Of a DNA stretch of 7,402 nt, positions 6,215 through 7,402 are shown piece after piece. The translations under genes were made by a program, and so were the position numbers. This DNA comes from JACPDH01 sp051305935 (GTDB lineage Bacteria > Acidobacteriota > Thermoanaerobaculia > Gp7-AA8). The stretch is taken from the NCBI GenBank assembly GCA_051305935.1, contig JBPPMG010000310.1, forward strand, positions 1 to 7,402, read 5' to 3'. The notes below the pieces were generated by a model. It was not told where the DNA came from. It saw only the letters and a program-made list of their open reading frames with translations, and ran no database searches. Positions within the stretch are counted from its first letter, which is position 1. Every line of letters starts with the position of its first letter.

Positions 6215-6251
6215 CCGTGCGGGGTGTGAGTTGCGCACGGGCCACCGTGCG
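6215..6251 (+). promoter_or_regulatory. Two mutually exclusive hairpins (possible attenuator or switch)
   Basis: The sequence CGCACGG (6234-6240) can pair upstream with CCGTGCG (6215-6221, loop 12 bases) or use its core GCACGG, with the flanking C, to pair downstream with CCGTGCG (6245-6251, loop GCCA). Each stem is 7 bp, and the shared arm makes them exclusive. It lies about 205 bases before the secreted-protein start. No U-run follows, so a terminator/antiterminator reading is weak. Confidence 0.3.
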
Positions 6252-6360
6252 GCGAGTCACATCCTCCCGCCTCGTGAATCCCTAGACTTTCCCGACAGCG
6301 CTTGGAATCAGTGTGACGAACCGGTCGGCCAACGGAAGACCTTCAACTTTACCGGGTGGC

Positions 6361-6378
6361 CCGGAGACCGGTCTCCGG
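6361..6378. repeat. 18-bp perfect palindrome (candidate operator)
   Basis: CCGGAGACCGGTCTCCGG is an uninterrupted perfect palindrome, 77 bases before the ATG of the secreted protein gene. Uninterrupted dyads of this length suit binding by a dimeric regulator on duplex DNA better than an RNA hairpin, because the RNA form would need central bases unpaired. In RNA its left half (GACCGGT, 6366-6372) could instead pair with ACCGGTC at 6320-6326. Regulator unknown. Confidence 0.5.
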
Positions 6379-6442
6379 TCGCGAACTGATCCTGGAACCA
6401 GCGGAAACGAAATAGAGAGTTTCGAAATGTGAACGTGGAAAC

Positions 6443-6448
6443 GAGGGA
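6443..6448 (+). promoter_or_regulatory. Ribosome-binding site for secreted protein
   Basis: GAGGGA lies 7 bases before the ATG at 6456 and supports that start. A closer GGAG at 6450-6453 is only 2 bases away and too near to be used. Confidence 0.6.
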
Positions 6449-6455
6449 CGGAGCA

Positions 6456-7402
6456 ATGAGCTTGACGACGAAGGCACGAGAGACTCGAGACGCTGGCGGT
6501 CGCGTGGTCCGCACGATTGTTCTGATCCTCATCGTCGCGATTGCAGGCGCGACGATGTCGGCACAGGAACTGCTCACGAACGGAGATTTCGAATCCGGCG
6601 CGCTGGCGCCGTGGGTGGTGACGGATCTTGCGGGGTCCGGCGGGACGTTTTATCTCAGCACACCCGGGGCCAATACCCCCGTGAGTCCGTTTGCGACGGC
6701 CCCGAATCCAGCCGGCGGCGCTTTCTACGCGATCTCCGATCAAATGGCCGAGGGAACTCACGCCCTGACGCAGTCGTTCACCGTGCCCGCGGGTAGCGTG
6801 AGTGTGACTCTCTCATTCGAAATGTTCGTCAATGACCAGAACAAGGTGGGCCCCATCGTGGATCCGGCGGGACTGGATCACAACGCCGTCCCGAACCAGC
6901 ATGCGCGAGTCGACATCCTGACGGCCGCCTCGACCCCATTCGATACGACGGCCGGAGTGGTGGCGAATTTCTACACTTCGGTCGACCCTGGCGTGAATCC
7001 GAACGCATACACCAGCTATTCGTTCGACATCACGCCCTTCGTCGGTGCTGGCGGGACGTTCCAGATCCGGTTCGCGGAGACGGACAACCAGGGCCAGCTC
7101 CATCTTGGCGTTGACAACGTCAGCATTCTGGCACTCGCCGCGGTGCCGTATCCGGCCAACGCGGCGTTAGGCCCCGCGACACTAGACGGGTACGAGTCGT
7201 GCGACGTGACGGTGCAGCCTGCGGCGACGCTGCTGCTGCCGTACTTCGAAGTGGATCCGACGGGGTTCGGCGAGAACACGGTCGTGGCGATCACGAACGC
7301 GTCGGACACGGCGATCGTGGCGCACGTGACGGTGTGGTCGAACTGGTCGTTCCCGGTGCTCGACTTCAACCTGTACCTGACGGGCTACGACGTGGTGACG
7401 AT
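6456..7402 (+). CDS. Secreted protein with CBM-like jelly-roll domain and repeat-type C-terminal domain (3' end outside window)
   Basis: An open frame of 315 codons running off the window end. A basic N-terminus (residues 1-19) and hydrophobic core (about 20-32, TIVLILIVAIAGA) form a signal peptide, with likely cleavage after MSA (residue 36). Residues 39-228 form a beta-rich domain that begins LLTNGDFESGALAPWVV and ends HLGVDNVSIL. This is the usual pattern of galactose-binding/CBM-like jelly rolls in secreted bacterial proteins. After a linker with rare codons (about 229-247), a second domain starts: ATLLLPYFEVD, then VVAITNASDTAIVAHVTVW and PVLDFNLYLTGYDVVT at the edge. From memory, this second motif set recurs in many Acidobacteriota exported proteins, but its function is unknown to me. 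Codons from about 7200 onward are almost all G- or C-ending, with heavy GTG/ACG/GCG use, unlike the first domain. This suggests that the modules have separate histories. The signal peptide predicts export to the periplasm, outer membrane or cell surface. Binding of a glycan or cell-surface ligand is an inference from the fold. Confidence 0.88.
   Translation, partial: MSLTTKARETRDAGGRVVRTIVLILIVAIAGATMSAQELLTNGDFESGALAPWVVTDLAGSGGTFYLSTPGANTPVSPFATAPNPAGGAFYAISDQMAEGTHALTQSFTVPAGSVSVTLSFEMFVNDQNKVGPIVDPAGLDHNAVPNQHARVDILTAASTPFDTTAGVVANFYTSVDPGVNPNAYTSYSFDITPFVGAGGTFQIRFAETDNQGQLHLGVDNVSILALAAVPYPANAALGPATLDGYESCDVTVQPAATLLLPYFEVDPTGFGENTVVAITNASDTAIVAHVTVWSNWSFPVLDFNLYLTGYDVVT

Larger units (their letters stand above)
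6086..6455. other. Structured intergenic region before the secreted protein
   Basis: 370 bases without a convincing gene. Plus-strand ORFs here are short frame continuations of the phosphatase region and lack coding character. The region holds a 10-bp palindrome at 6113-6122, a pair of mutually exclusive hairpins at 6215-6251, and an 18-bp perfect palindrome at 6361-6378. An outer 6-bp pair, ATCAGT (6307-6312) and ACTGAT (6385-6390), encloses the palindrome together with ACCGGTC/GACCGGT pairings. The stretch from about 6400 to 6455 is less GC-rich than the rest and includes TTTCGAAA. I could not match it to a riboswitch family I know; c-di-GMP-I was considered and the core does not fit. No clear -35/-10 pair is evident for the downstream gene. 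Confidence 0.6.

Noticed and set aside
6305..6391. A riboswitch such as c-di-GMP-I before the secreted protein
   Set aside because: There is an outer pairing and an internal stem, but the conserved GEMM core and tetraloop-receptor sequences are not present. Only generic structure is reported.
6394..6420. An ECF-sigma promoter (GGAACC near 6394)
   Set aside because: No CGTC-like -10 occurs 15-17 bases downstream. The GGAACC is part of a small CTGG-AA-CCAG dyad instead.

Overview
The window comes from a GC-rich bacterial chromosome with a Gram-negative-type envelope. Evidence for this is a MacB/LolD-like ABC exporter whose permeases carry large extracytoplasmic domains, a membrane-anchored HAMP/PP2C sensor phosphatase, and a large secreted beta-rich protein with a signal peptide. 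The terminal repeat-type domain (motif ATLLLPYFEVD...VTVW...PVLDFNLYLTGYD) and the tandem-heptamer intergenic elements resemble what I recall from Acidobacteriota (Thermoanaerobaculia-like) genomes and metagenome bins. That assignment is from memory and is not proven by the sequence.

Layout. Positions 1-2735 (+) hold an exporter operon: the 3' end of an ABC ATPase (1-225), a first FtsX/MacB-type permease (236-1381) and a second, divergent permease (1572-2735). The two permeases share the same topology (one TM helix, a large extracytoplasmic domain, three TM helices) and would form a heteromeric pair around an ATPase dimer. The gap between them is almost entirely an inverted-repeat element (1383-1559). 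Its 32-bp arms are perfectly complementary and consist of GCGGAAT heptamers. A second, different palindromic element (2814-2927) lies between the convergent 3' ends of the second permease and of the next gene, an unrecognised protein with about seven TM helices (complement 2930-3874).

Positions 3875-4105 form a divergent intergenic region with a good sigma70-like promoter (4027-4055). It faces a 659-residue membrane sensor phosphatase (4106-6085) of the RsbU/SpoIIE type: four TM helices, a periplasmic domain of about 210 residues, HAMP, a coiled-coil linker and a PP2C domain with all expected acidic metal-binding motifs. No cognate anti-sigma, anti-anti-sigma or sigma gene is visible here.

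A 370-bp gene-free region (6086-6455) has several dyads, including an 18-bp perfect palindrome and a pair of mutually exclusive hairpins. It leads into a secreted protein (6456 to beyond 7402) with a signal peptide, a galactose-binding/CBM-like jelly-roll domain and the start of a second domain with visibly different codon use. The gene is cut by the window edge.

The exporter, the sensor phosphatase and the secreted protein are all envelope functions, but the sequence does not show them to be one system. The most unusual signals are the two intergenic palindromic elements, the structured leader region before the secreted protein, and the codon-use step inside that protein. I found no phage, CRISPR, transposase, tRNA or rRNA genes.
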